Source of the DNA: Rhizobium sp. S152
Lineage (GTDB): Bacteria; Pseudomonadota; Alphaproteobacteria; Rhizobiales; Rhizobiaceae
Direction of reading: 5' to 3'
DNA: 64,000 nt
Assembly: GCF_030380735.1 (NCBI RefSeq)
Contig: NZ_JAUDRZ010000009.1
Coordinates: forward strand, 62,001 to 126,000
Shown: positions 18,244-26,913 of the stretch, piece after piece
Position numbering within the stretch: position 1 is the first letter of the stretch
Layout of the letters: each line of letters opens with the position of its first letter
Made by a program: the position numbers and the translations under genes
Notes under the pieces: generated by a model
The model's database searches: none
Seen by the model: only the letters and a program-made list of their open reading frames with translations
Told to the model about the DNA's origin: nothing

Positions 18244-19254
18244 GTGAACGTCATAGGCGGAAAAAGAGGGCGGGTGACGATCCACGATGTCGCGGCGGCG
18301 GCGGGCGTGAGCATTTCCACGACCTCCAAGGCGCTGAACGATACGGGACGCATGAGCGCCGAGACCCGCGAACGGGTCAAACGCATCGCCGGCGAGGTCG
18401 GGTTCCGCCCCAATGCGCTGGCCCGCGGTCTCCTCAGCAAGCGCAGCTTTACCATCGGCCTTCTTACCAACGACACCTATGGCCGTTTCACCCTGCCGCT
18501 TATGGCGGGCGTGTCCGAAGCGTTGGTCGATCACGGCGTCTCGGTCTTCCTCTGCGCCATCGAGGATGATCCGGCGCTCGGCCAGATCCATGTCGAGGCG
18601 ATGCTGGAAAAGCAGGTCGACGGCATCATCGCGTCGGGCAAGCGTGTCGACCGGCATCTTCCGGTCGATCTCTCGAACCTGCCCGTACCTGTCGTCTACG
18701 CCTTCACCGAAGGCGATGCCAACAGCGTCACCTTCCGCTCCGACGATGCGCATGGCGCCCGCCTGGCGGTTGAATGGCTGGTCGATATCGGCCGTCGCCG
18801 CATCGTTCATGTGACCGGGCCGGACGATTTCTTTTCCGTGCGCGAGCGGGCGGATGCTTTTCGCGCCGTCCTCGGCCGCAACGGAACGATACTCTATGGA
18901 CGCTGGGCCGAAGCCTGGGGACAGGAGGCGGTGGAGCGCCTCTGGAGCGGCCAGTCCGAAAGGCCGGATGCTCTGTTCTGCGGCAATGACCAGATCGCGC
19001 GCGGCGCCGTCGATGCGCTGCGCGAGCGTGGTATCCGCGTGCCGGAGGATGTCTCGGTCATCGGCTTCGACAATTGGGAGATTGTCGCCGGCCAGACCCG
19101 TCCGCCACTGACATCCATCGACATGGAGTTGAAGGAACTGGGGCGCCAGGCCGGTTTGACCGTTCTCGCCCTGGCGGAGGGGCGCCCGGTGGAGCCGGGC
19201 GTAAGGAAATTGCCGTGTCGCCTTGTGGTGCGGCAGTCATGCGGGGGCAAGTAG
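18244..19254 (+). CDS. LacI family transcriptional regulator
   Basis: A 336-residue regulator with HTH VTIHDVAAAAGVSISTTSKALND at about residues 11-33 and hinge RPNALARGL. The effector domain includes NDTYGRFTLPLMAGVSEALVDHG and the conserved ending DVSVIGFDNWEIVAGQTRPPLTSID. The GTG start follows GGGAGG. It is the first gene before binding protein, two permeases and the GH127 enzyme on the same strand, so it is a dedicated local regulator, with tandem palindromes just upstream. Confidence 0.91.
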   Translation: MNVIGGKRGRVTIHDVAAAAGVSISTTSKALNDTGRMSAETRERVKRIAGEVGFRPNALARGLLSKRSFTIGLLTNDTYGRFTLPLMAGVSEALVDHGVSVFLCAIEDDPALGQIHVEAMLEKQVDGIIASGKRVDRHLPVDLSNLPVPVVYAFTEGDANSVTFRSDDAHGARLAVEWLVDIGRRRIVHVTGPDDFFSVRERADAFRAVLGRNGTILYGRWAEAWGQEAVERLWSGQSERPDALFCGNDQIARGAVDALRERGIRVPEDVSVIGFDNWEIVAGQTRPPLTSIDMELKELGRQAGLTVLALAEGRPVEPGVRKLPCRLVVRQSCGGK

Positions 19255-19309
19255 CCCCATCGAGTGAGGAACCGGCGCGGAGGAGAGCGCCATTTTGGGA
19301 GGAAGTGCC

Positions 19310-20548
19310 ATGATCAAGCGTCTATTGGCAGCGACGAGCGTTGCCACCCTGTGCCTGGTATCGGGAGCATCGGCTGCCGAGAAGATCGAAATGTGGGTTC
19401 GCTCCGGCATCGGCGAATCCTTCAAGAAGGTAGTCGAAGCCTATAATTCCAGCCACGAGAACCAGGTCGTCGCCACCGAAGTGCCGTTCTCCGAACTGGT
19501 GCAGAAATACGCGACATCGATCGCCGGTGGCCAGGCGCCCGATGCGCTGTCGATGGACCTAATCTATACGCCCGCCTTCGCCGCGGCCGGCCAGCTGGAG
19601 GACCTGACGGATTGGGCGAAGAAACTGCCCTACTTCAATTCGCTCTCGCCCTCGCACGTCAAGCTCGGCACCTATCAGGATCATATCTATGGCCTGCCGC
19701 TGTCGGTCGAGACCTCGGTCTTCGCCTGGAACAAGGATCTCTACAAGAAGGCCGGCCTTGATCCAGACAAGGCGCCCGCCACCTGGGAGGAGATCGTCGC
19801 CAACGCGGAAAAGATCCGCAAGCTCGGTGACGACACCTACGGCTTCTACTTCTCCGGCGGCGGCTGCGGCGGCTGCATGATCTTCACCTTCACGCCGCTG
19901 ACCTGGGGAGGGGGCGCCGACATCCTGTCGGCCGACGGCAAGACGGCGACGCTCGATACGCCGCAAATGCGCAAGGCTGTCGGCTATTACAGGGACATGG
20001 TCAAGAAGGACCTCGTTCCCGCTGGTGCCGCCAGCGATAACGGCGCCAACTTCCTGAGCTTCACCAACGGCAAGATCGGCCAACAGAGCCTCGGCGCCTT
20101 CGCCATCGGCACGCTGGTCACCGAGCACCCGGATATCAATTTCGGCGTCACACTGATTCCCGGCGTCGATGGCAACCCGTCGTCCTTTGCCGGCGGCGAC
20201 AACTTCGTCATCACCAAAGGCACCAAGAAGATCGACGCCGTAAAGGACTTCCTCGAATACATCTATTCGATGGACGGCCAGAAGATCATGGCGAAGTACG
20301 GCAGCCTGCCCACCCGCGGCGACATCGCCGACAAGGTGCTCGATGGGCTCGATCCTCGTCTCGAGGTCGGCCTGAAGGCGATCGGCGTCGCCAAGACGCC
20401 CTACACGCTGCAGTTCAACGACCTGATCAACAGCGCCAACGGTCCATGGGCCACCTTCACCAACGCCGCCATCTTCGGCGACGACGAAGATGGCGCCTTC
20501 GCCAACGCGCAGTCGGAAATGCAGTCGATCATCGACAGCGGCCAATAA
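19310..20548 (+). CDS. Sugar ABC transporter substrate-binding protein
   Basis: A 412-residue family 1 binding protein with a Sec signal peptide (MIKRLLAATSVATLCLVSG, cleavage near ASA-AEK). The mature part begins IEMWVRSGIGESFKKVVEAYN. ATG at 19310 has GGGAGGA upstream; the in-frame TTG at 19295 overlaps that site. It is transcribed with two permeases and GH127, so it probably binds an arabinose-containing oligosaccharide, an inference from the hydrolase. It differs from the Tat-exported pair elsewhere in the window. Confidence 0.91.
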   Translation: MIKRLLAATSVATLCLVSGASAAEKIEMWVRSGIGESFKKVVEAYNSSHENQVVATEVPFSELVQKYATSIAGGQAPDALSMDLIYTPAFAAAGQLEDLTDWAKKLPYFNSLSPSHVKLGTYQDHIYGLPLSVETSVFAWNKDLYKKAGLDPDKAPATWEEIVANAEKIRKLGDDTYGFYFSGGGCGGCMIFTFTPLTWGGGADILSADGKTATLDTPQMRKAVGYYRDMVKKDLVPAGAASDNGANFLSFTNGKIGQQSLGAFAIGTLVTEHPDINFGVTLIPGVDGNPSSFAGGDNFVITKGTKKIDAVKDFLEYIYSMDGQKIMAKYGSLPTRGDIADKVLDGLDPRLEVGLKAIGVAKTPYTLQFNDLINSANGPWATFTNAAIFGDDEDGAFANAQSEMQSIIDSGQ

Positions 20549-20620
20549 TCTCCCAAGGCCGTGGCCGGGGGCGGTGGCAGTCCCCGGCCGATTTCATCAG
20601 CAGCAATGCGGAGTGTTTCG

Positions 20621-21553
20621 ATGACCGCCATGGGTCGAATTCAGCCGGCGCGCGTGCGCCAAGGACAACCGAACAGGCGACCACCGAAATCGGAATGGAC
20701 AGGGCTTCTCTACATCGCGCCGGCGATGGCGCTGGTCATCATGTTTTTCGTGCTTCCCGTCATTTTCACCGGATGGATGAGCCTGCACAACTGGCCGCTG
20801 ATGGGCGCCCAGCGCTGGATCGGCTTCAATAACTATTTCAGAATGTTCAACGACACGCGCTTCGTGTCGGCGCTGAATTTCACCGCCTATTACACCGTCA
20901 TCGTCACCATCGTCATTTTCGCGCTGGCTTTTCCGCTGGCACTCTTCGTCGAGCGCGAGCGCGCCTTCGTCAGCACCTATCGCACGATCATCTTCCTGCC
21001 CGTTGTCGTCGGCCTTGCTTCCGCCTCGCTGCTCTGGGTCTGGCTCGCCAATGTCGACAGCGGCTTCATCGGCCCGGCCCTGAAGGCGCTGGGACTGGTC
21101 GATCGCCCGCCCAACCTTCTGGCGACCTTCGACAGCGCCTTTCTCACCATCATTGTCATGGTCGTCTGGAAGATCGCCGGCTTCACGATGATCATCCTGC
21201 TTACCGGCCTGCAGTCGATCCCCGCCGACCTCACGGAAGCCGCCGTCGTCGATGGCGCCAGCTGGTGGCAGCGCTTCCGCTTCATCACCCTGCCGCTCAT
21301 GCGCCGCACGATCGCGCTGGCGCTGATCATTTCGGTGACCGGCTCCATTCTCGCCTTCGACCAGTTCTACATCATGACGGCGGGAGGGCCGCAGAACCGC
21401 ATGATCTCGGTCGTCTACTACATCTTCAACCAGTCCTTCGTCTCGTTCAATCTCGGCTATGGCGCTGCGCTTTCGATCGCACTGCTTGCCATCCTCGTCG
21501 TCATCAGCGTCGTCCAGCTGTGGCTGCTACGTGTCGGGGAGGAGCGCTCATGA
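20621..21553 (+). CDS. Sugar ABC transporter permease (MalF/UgpA type)
   Basis: About 310 residues with six hydrophobic segments and EAA loop TEAAVVDGASWWQRFRFITL. The first helix follows EWTGLLYIAPAMALVIMFFVLP. ATG at 20621 was chosen because GCGGAG lies seven bases upstream; ATG at 20606 is an in-frame alternative. It overlaps the next permease by four bases (ATGA). Confidence 0.91.
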   Translation: MTAMGRIQPARVRQGQPNRRPPKSEWTGLLYIAPAMALVIMFFVLPVIFTGWMSLHNWPLMGAQRWIGFNNYFRMFNDTRFVSALNFTAYYTVIVTIVIFALAFPLALFVERERAFVSTYRTIIFLPVVVGLASASLLWVWLANVDSGFIGPALKALGLVDRPPNLLATFDSAFLTIIVMVVWKIAGFTMIILLTGLQSIPADLTEAAVVDGASWWQRFRFITLPLMRRTIALALIISVTGSILAFDQFYIMTAGGPQNRMISVVYYIFNQSFVSFNLGYGAALSIALLAILVVISVVQLWLLRVGEERS

Positions 21554-22413
21554 GCCGGGTCACAGGACGATCTAGCGGCAAGGAGCTGCGCGGCCAGGCA
21601 GCCTTCCATGGCACCGGCCTCTGCATCGCGGTCTTCTTCCTCGCGCCCTTCATCATCACGCTTCTCGCGTCGCTTCGCCACGGTACCGAGGCGCGTCTGC
21701 CGCCGCTGCCGCCATGGCCGACGACGGGCATCAGCTTCGATTCCTACCGCTCGCTCGACACCTTCGGCGCCGGTATCTGGCAGCATGCGGTCAACTCGCT
21801 GATCGTCTCGCTGGCGACGGTGGTTCTGACGGTGGCGATCAGCCTGCTCGCCGGCTACGGCTTCTCGCGCTACCGCTTCCCCTTCAAGAATGTCTTCTTC
21901 GTGCTGATCATCGCCACACTGATGATCCCGTTCCAGTCGATCCTGACACCGCTCTTCATCATCCTGGCAAAACTCGGGCTCAACAATTCGCTTTTCGGGC
22001 TGACCCTGGTCTACGTCACACTGCAGCTGCCCTTCTCCGTCTTCATGATGCGCAACGCTTTCGATGCCGTCCCCAAGGAAATCGAGGAGGCGGCCCGCAT
22101 CGATGGCGCGCAGGACATGAAGATGCTGGTGATGGTGCTTCTGCCGCTTGTGCTTCCCGGTGTCGCGACGGTGGCGATCTTCGCCTTCCTCAACGCCTGG
22201 AACGAGTTCCTGGCCGCCCTCGTGCTGCTCTCAAGCAACGAGAAATACACGCTTCCGGTTCTGATGATGGCGGTTCGTGCCGGTCGTCTCGGAGCCATCA
22301 ACTGGGGCGCCGTGCAGGCCGGCGTCGCGGTCATGACCATCCCCTGCCTGATCGTCTTCCTGCTTCTGCAACGCTACTACATGCGCGGGCTGATGGCCGG
22401 CGCGGTGAAATAA
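21550..22413 (+). CDS. Sugar ABC transporter permease (MalG/UgpE type)
   Basis: A 287-residue permease with six hydrophobic segments and EAA loop IEEAARIDGAQDMKMLVMVLLP. The ATG overlaps the previous stop. It is followed 25 bases later by the GH127 gene rather than an ATPase gene, so this importer must borrow an ATPase, possibly the one at 5082-6161. Confidence 0.91.
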   Translation: MSRVTGRSSGKELRGQAAFHGTGLCIAVFFLAPFIITLLASLRHGTEARLPPLPPWPTTGISFDSYRSLDTFGAGIWQHAVNSLIVSLATVVLTVAISLLAGYGFSRYRFPFKNVFFVLIIATLMIPFQSILTPLFIILAKLGLNNSLFGLTLVYVTLQLPFSVFMMRNAFDAVPKEIEEAARIDGAQDMKMLVMVLLPLVLPGVATVAIFAFLNAWNEFLAALVLLSSNEKYTLPVLMMAVRAGRLGAINWGAVQAGVAVMTIPCLIVFLLLQRYYMRGLMAGAVK

Positions 22414-22438
22414 CCTTCCGAAAGAAATGGATTAAGCC

Positions 22439-24355
22439 ATGAACAAGCTGAAAAGAGACCGCCAGTTCCGCCCGCTCCCCGTTCCCAATGTCGATGTGCA
22501 CGGGCTGTTCGGCGAGCGGCAGGATGCCATTTGCGATTCCACTGCCGAAACCCTGCTCGACCGCTGCGTCCAGGCCGGCATGATCCGCGCCATTGATGTC
22601 GAACAACCGAGCGATGGCGTCGTTATCCCGATCGGCCCATGGGGCGGCTCGACGCAGATGTTCTGGGACAGCGATCTCGGCAAGTCGATCGAAACGGTGG
22701 CCTATTCGCTGTACCGGCGTGCCAATCCCGCGCTGGAGGCCCGCGTCGATGCCATCGTTGACATGTATGAGAAGCTGCAGGACAAGGACGGCTATCTGAA
22801 CGCCTGGTTCCAGCGGGTCCAGCCCGATCGCCGCTGGACCAACCTGCGCGACCACCACGAACTCTACTGCGCAGGCCACCTGATCGAGGGCGCGGTGGCC
22901 TATTTCCAGGCCACCGGCAAGCGCAAGCTGCTCGATATCATGTGCCGCTATTCCGATTATCTCATCAAGACCTTCGGTCGCGGCGAGGGTCAGTTGCGCG
23001 GCTATTGCGGCCACGAGGAAGTCGAGCTGGCGCTGGTGAAGCTTGCCCGCGTGACCGGTCAGAAGAAGTATCTGGACCTTGCCAAGTTCTTCGTTGATGA
23101 ACGCGGAACCGAGCCGAACTTCTTCACCGAGGAGGCGATCCGGGATGGCCGCAGCGCCGAAGACTATCACCAGAAGACCTACGAATATAGCCAGGCCCAC
23201 GAGCCTGTCCGCGAGCAGAAGAAGGTCGTCGGCCACGCCGTTCGTGCCATGTATCTCTATTCGGGCATGGCCGACATCGCGACCGAATACAATGACGACA
23301 CGTTGACCTCGGCGTTGGAGACCTTGTGGGACGATCTGACGACGAAGCAGATGTACGTCACCGGCGGTATCGGCCCGGCGGCCTCGAACGAAGGCTTCAC
23401 CGACTATTACGACTTGCCGAACGAGAGCGCCTATGCCGAGACCTGCGCCTCCGTCGGCCTCGTCTTCTGGGCCAACCGCATGCTCGGCCGCGGCCCGAAC
23501 CGTCGCTACGCCGATATCATGGAACAGGCACTCTATAACGGCGCCATGTCCGGCCTGTCGCTCGACGGCAAGACCTTCTTCTACGAAAACCCGCTCGAAA
23601 GCGCCGGCAAGCATCATCGCTGGGTCTGGCACCATTGCCCTTGCTGCCCGCCGAACATCGCCCGCCTGCTGGCCTCGATCGGCTCCTACATGTACGGCGT
23701 GGCCGAAGACGAGGTCGCCGTCCATCTCTACGGCGAGGGCAAGGCCCGCTTCGAGATCGGCGGAACCGGCGTCGTGCTCACGCAGGAGACCCGCTATCCG
23801 TGGAACGGTGCCATCCATATTGACGTCGCCCCGGAAAAGCCGGCCCGCTTCGCCCTGTCGCTCCGCATCCCCGAATGGGCGGATGGCTCGACGCTGAAGG
23901 TGAACGGCGAGCCGGTCGATATCGCCTCGATCGAGGTCGACGGCTATGCCCGCATCGAGCGCGAATGGAAGAACGGCGATCACGTCGATCTCGATATTCC
24001 GCTGGCGCCGCGCACCCTCTTCGCCAATCCGCTGGTGCGCCAGGATGCCGGCCGCGCGGCGCTGATGCGCGGCCCGCTCGTCTATTGCGTCGAAGCGACG
24101 GATAACGGCCCCGGCCTCAACGGCATCCGGTTCGACGGCAAGATCTCCAATGCCAGGACATCCGAGATCGCCGAGCTTGGAGACGCCGTAGCGCTGGATA
24201 TCCCGGTCGTCAGGGAAACGGAGAGCTGGGGCGCCACGCTCTATCGCACGACGCCTCCCGCGGCGAAGGAGGCGACCGCCCGCTTCGTGCCGTATCATCT
24301 CTGGGACAACCGCACGCCCGGCGAGATGCTGGTGTGGATCAGGTCCGAAAATTAA
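22439..24355 (+). CDS. Glycoside hydrolase family 127 (DUF1680), beta-L-arabinofuranosidase type
   Basis: A 638-residue cytoplasmic protein (no signal peptide). The zinc-cysteine active site of GH127 is complete: acid/base candidate E318, E334 and C336 in AYAETCASVG, and C402-C403 in HHCPCCPPNIARLL, with the same relative spacing as the characterised Bifidobacterium enzyme HypBA1 (Glu322, Glu338, Cys340, Cys417-Cys418). In that mechanism a zinc-bound cysteine is the nucleophile. It probably removes L-arabinofuranosyl or a related residue from oligosaccharides imported by the upstream transporter. Family members with other specificities exist, so the exact sugar is open. Confidence 0.91.
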   Translation: MNKLKRDRQFRPLPVPNVDVHGLFGERQDAICDSTAETLLDRCVQAGMIRAIDVEQPSDGVVIPIGPWGGSTQMFWDSDLGKSIETVAYSLYRRANPALEARVDAIVDMYEKLQDKDGYLNAWFQRVQPDRRWTNLRDHHELYCAGHLIEGAVAYFQATGKRKLLDIMCRYSDYLIKTFGRGEGQLRGYCGHEEVELALVKLARVTGQKKYLDLAKFFVDERGTEPNFFTEEAIRDGRSAEDYHQKTYEYSQAHEPVREQKKVVGHAVRAMYLYSGMADIATEYNDDTLTSALETLWDDLTTKQMYVTGGIGPAASNEGFTDYYDLPNESAYAETCASVGLVFWANRMLGRGPNRRYADIMEQALYNGAMSGLSLDGKTFFYENPLESAGKHHRWVWHHCPCCPPNIARLLASIGSYMYGVAEDEVAVHLYGEGKARFEIGGTGVVLTQETRYPWNGAIHIDVAPEKPARFALSLRIPEWADGSTLKVNGEPVDIASIEVDGYARIEREWKNGDHVDLDIPLAPRTLFANPLVRQDAGRAALMRGPLVYCVEATDNGPGLNGIRFDGKISNARTSEIAELGDAVALDIPVVRETESWGATLYRTTPPAAKEATARFVPYHLWDNRTPGEMLVWIRSEN

Positions 24356-24361
24356 GACGAT

Positions 24362-24391
24362 GCAGGCGGCATCCGCTTGGGTGCCGCCTGC
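24362..24391. terminator. Stem-loop between convergent GH127 and amidotransferase genes
   Basis: Perfect 10-base arms GCAGGCGGCA / TGCCGCCTGC around a 10-base loop, just after the GH127 stop. There is no clear T tract, so its termination strength is uncertain; it could serve both converging units. Confidence 0.55.
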
Positions 24392-24422
24392 CTTCACGCA
24401 TGAGTTGATGATGCCGCGCCCT

Positions 24423-25160
24423 TCAGGCGCTGGCGAGAAGCTGCTCCTTCGTCGCGCCGACCTCGATCAGGCTCAGCCAGTTGCGCGCGATCGTCAGCCC
24501 CGTCGCATCGGCCCTTGCAGCGTGTTCTGCCGCCAACGCCGGATAGCGGTCGAGCCAGTCCGGCTCCATCTGCCTGATCGATCCCTCGAAATCGACGGTC
24601 CAGTCGGCGACGACGCCGGAGCTGGCCTCGAAGTGGAACTGCGTGCCGTAAGCGGCGCGGCCGACGCGAAACGCCTGGTTCTCGACCAATGGCGTTGTCG
24701 CAAGAAGGGTCGCGGCTGATGGCAGCGTGAAGGTGTCGCTGTGCCATTCGAAGGTGGTGAACGTCTGGTCGAGCCCCGCCAGTAGCGGATCCGTTTTGCC
24801 TCGCTCCGTCTGCTCGATTGATTGCCAGCCGAATTCCAGCTGGAAGTTCAAAAGGTTTTCCGCGCCATGGCCGCGCGCCAGCAGCTGTGCGCCGAGGCAG
24901 ATGCCGAGCACGGCCTTGCCCGATTCGGAAAAGCGTTGCATCAGCCGCGCGAGCGCCGGCAGGTAGGGGTAGTTCTCGTCGTCGAGCGCGTTCTGCTCGC
25001 CGCCGAGCACCACCAGCGCGTCATGGTCGAAAATGCCGGTGGGGATCGTCTGGTCGATATAGGGCCGGAAATAGCTGATCTCGGCGCCCGCTTCGACAAG
25101 GGCCACGCCGAGCGGTCCGAGCGGCGTGTTCTTCATGTTTTCGACGATGGCAACGCGCAT
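24423..25160 (-). CDS. Class I glutamine amidotransferase (GMP synthase-like GATase domain)
   Basis: A 245-residue stand-alone GATase1 protein. The nucleophile elbow VLGICLGAQLLA places the catalytic cysteine at C88, and the triad partners are H177 and E179 in GTQFHFEA. The glutaminase partner domain is absent, as in the large family of stand-alone proteins annotated type 1 glutamine amidotransferase, some of which act on gamma-glutamyl compounds. Neighbouring genes do not form an obvious pathway with it, so the physiological substrate is unknown. Confidence 0.86.
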   Translation of the reverse strand: MRVAIVENMKNTPLGPLGVALVEAGAEISYFRPYIDQTIPTGIFDHDALVVLGGEQNALDDENYPYLPALARLMQRFSESGKAVLGICLGAQLLARGHGAENLLNFQLEFGWQSIEQTERGKTDPLLAGLDQTFTTFEWHSDTFTLPSAATLLATTPLVENQAFRVGRAAYGTQFHFEASSGVVADWTVDFEGSIRQMEPDWLDRYPALAAEHAARADATGLTIARNWLSLIEVGATKEQLLASA

Positions 25161-25272
25161 CCACGACTCCTGTTGATTTCAGGCAGAGAGGAACACCAAG
25201 CCAACCGCTTTGCAATATCCGTTGCGCCGTGCGCCGGCTGTTCTTAAATCGTCTGAACGAAAGGAATTCGCG

Positions 25273-25575
25273 ATGACCGAGAAAAAAGCCCGCGTCACCA
25301 TTCTCTATTGCACCCAGTGCAATTGGCTGCTTCGCGCCGGCTGGATGGCGCAGGAACTGTTGCAGACCTTCACCGACAGCCTCGGCGAGGTCGCGCTCAT
25401 TCCCGGCACCGGTGGCAATTTCGAAATCCGCGTCGATGACCAGTTGATCTGGGAGCGCAAGCGCGATGGCGGCTTTCCCGGTCCCAAGGAGCTGAAACAG
25501 CGCGTGCGCGATATCATCGAGCCCGACCGCGATCTCGGCCACACCGACCGCGCGGCCAAGGACGATCGAGGCTAG
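25273..25575 (+). CDS. SelT/SelW/SelH (Rdx) family thioredoxin-fold protein
   Basis: A 100-residue protein with the Rdx-family start VTILYCTQCNWLLRAGWMAQELL. The redox motif is C13-x-x-C16, the cysteine form of the CxxU found in eukaryotic SelW. The ending region FPGPKELKQRVRDII is also characteristic. AAGGAA upstream supports the ATG at 25273. A small cytoplasmic redox protein, physiological partner unknown. Confidence 0.88.
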   Translation: MTEKKARVTILYCTQCNWLLRAGWMAQELLQTFTDSLGEVALIPGTGGNFEIRVDDQLIWERKRDGGFPGPKELKQRVRDIIEPDRDLGHTDRAAKDDRG

Positions 25576-25587
25576 GCCGGAAAGGCT

Positions 25588-25956
25588 CTAGTCGTAGGGC
25601 GAATTGCAGGTCTTGTAGATGCCCTCGTAGGTCAAAAACCGGTCCGTCTTCGGATTGTAGGTCCGGTACTGGTTACGGCACCAGTCGACATGAAACTTCG
25701 CGCTCGGCTTGACCGTCGTCGGCTGCGGCTGCGGCGCATAGTAGAGCGGCGCCGGGCCGCGCGCGGATGGCCGATAATAATAGGGCCCCGTGGTCGTAGG
25801 GGGCCTGTAGTTCGGCTGCACATAGTTCGGGCGGAAGGATTGTACCCGGCCATAGGTCATGCATCCGCGCGCATCGCACATCGTCATCGCCGACGCGGGA
25901 AGGGCGAGCACCAATGGCGCAAGGGATGCGGCGAGCAGTGTGGCGTGACGAAACAT
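25588..25956 (-). CDS. BA14K family protein (secreted, small)
   Basis: A 122-residue protein with signal peptide (MFRHATLLAASLAPLVLAL, cleavage near ASA-MTM). A proline/tyrosine-rich linker is followed by the C-terminal block HVDWCRNQYRTYNPKTDRF and YEGIYKTCNSPY, matching the BA14K domain first described as a Brucella immunoreactive protein, common in Rhizobiales. Start ATG 25956 has AAAGGA upstream. It ends 13 bases from the convergent SelW-like gene. Function in rhizobia is unclear; a cell-envelope role is likely. Confidence 0.83.
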   Translation of the reverse strand: MFRHATLLAASLAPLVLALPASAMTMCDARGCMTYGRVQSFRPNYVQPNYRPPTTTGPYYYRPSARGPAPLYYAPQPQPTTVKPSAKFHVDWCRNQYRTYNPKTDRFLTYEGIYKTCNSPYD

Positions 25957-26086
25957 GACGGATCCTTTCAGGCTCCCCTCAATATAGTGCGCCGCGAGCA
26001 AAAGCGCACCGCCTCTCTCGCGAAGACGAATTTGTAAGGCCGTCCCAACTTTTTTGCCCCGTGTCAGAAAAACTTCAAAAACGCTG

Positions 26087-26115
26087 TTGACAGTTACGGG
26101 CGACCCCCGTACATC
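26087..26115 (+). promoter_or_regulatory. Promoter of tRNA-Leu
   Basis: TTGACA at 26087-26092, 17-base spacer, TACATC at 26110-26115, eleven bases before the mature tRNA. The -35 is consensus and the spacing ideal. Confidence 0.7.
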
Positions 26116-26125
26116 GCTCTCCGTC

Positions 26126-26212
26126 GCCCAGATGGCGGAATTGGTAGACGCGCCAGCTTCAGGTGCTGGTACCCGAAAGGGTGTGGAGGTTCGAGTCCTC
26201 TTCTGGGCACCA
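26126..26212 (+). tRNA. tRNA-Leu (CAG)
   Basis: An 87-base class II tRNA with encoded CCA. The acceptor arm is GCCCAGA pairing with TCTGGGC, followed by ACCA. The anticodon stem CCAGC/GCUGG encloses loop UUCAGGU, giving anticodon CAG at 26160-26162, which reads CUG. The variable arm (ACCCGAAAGGGU) is long, as required for leucine tRNA, and the T arm contains GGUUCGAGUCC. Confidence 0.97.
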
Positions 26213-26236
26213 TTCCCATTGAAATTGCAGAGTAAA

Positions 26237-26253
26237 AGCCGATCCAATCGGCT
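26237..26253 (+). terminator. Possible tRNA-Leu terminator
   Basis: Seven-base arms AGCCGAT / ATCGGCT with a three-base loop, 24 bases after the tRNA. There is only a weak T-rich stretch further on, so it may be an incomplete or processing-related structure. Confidence 0.4.
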
Positions 26254-26277
26254 CTCTCGTGCATTCATTTTCCCCGA

Positions 26278-26913
26278 TCACCACCGCAGATACCGCGCTC
26301 CCAGGGCCGCGCCCACCACCGTCACGACGGTGATCGCGATGCCGTACCATGTGGCCACGAAGAGCGGACTGTCGTCGGCGCAGTGCCAGGCGTAGAGGGC
26401 GGCGGCGAGGCTGCTCGCGGCGAGGCCGGCGGCGGCGCCGGCGAGTGCCGGGCGTTCCGGGGCACCGTTCTTCAGGGCAAGGAACAAAGCCGCCAGCGGC
26501 GCCAGCGACAGGAGCGGGATGAACACCACGCAATAGCCCGCGCTGCGACCCATCATGTTCGCTTCCCAGAGACCTGAGGGCAGGACGGAGAGCTCGATCG
26601 CGACGCCGGCAAGAAGAAGCACGAGCGGCGCAAGCAGCAAAAGCGCGCTCGTTGTCATGCCGACGCCGGGTCGGCCGATTCGGTAGACGAGGCCGCAGGC
26701 GGTGGCGGCGAGGAGCAGGCTGAAGCCGATCTTGAAGAGAACGCGGATGGTCTCCAGCGCGCTCATCATGTCGTGGCGCATCCCTAGCGTGGAGAGGAGC
26801 AGTGCGCCTGAAATCAATACGCCCGATGCGAGCGCTATGGTGACGGCACGAGTCAGCCGCATCGGCGGCGGAGCGTCCTCCGCCAGAAGCTTTATCAGGT
26901 CATCGGTCTTCAC
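26278..26913 (-). CDS. nrsF: NrsF-type (DUF1109) membrane anti-sigma factor
   Basis: A 211-residue inner-membrane protein with about six hydrophobic helices and a short N-terminal cytoplasmic part (MKTDDLIKLLAED), the layout of DUF1109/NrsF anti-sigma factors. Cysteines C128 and C178 appear to correspond to the pair described as functionally important in Caulobacter NrsF. It overlaps the upstream ECF sigma gene by 14 bases. It is expected to hold the sigma factor at the membrane until an envelope or redox/metal stress releases it. Confidence 0.87.
   Translation of the reverse strand: MKTDDLIKLLAEDAPPPMRLTRAVTIALASGVLISGALLLSTLGMRHDMMSALETIRVLFKIGFSLLLAATACGLVYRIGRPGVGMTTSALLLLAPLVLLLAGVAIELSVLPSGLWEANMMGRSAGYCVVFIPLLSLAPLAALFLALKNGAPERPALAGAAAGLAASSLAAALYAWHCADDSPLFVATWYGIAITVVTVVGAALGARYLRW

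Noticed and set aside
22331..24397. A 688-codon open frame on the minus strand across the GH127 gene
   Set aside because: It is antisense to a gene with complete GH127 active-site motifs; long antisense frames are expected at this GC content, and the translation shows no recognisable domain.
26126..26212. tRNA-Leu as an integration (att) site for a mobile island
   Set aside because: No integrase, no repeat of the tRNA 3' end within the window, and neighbouring genes are ordinary chromosomal types.
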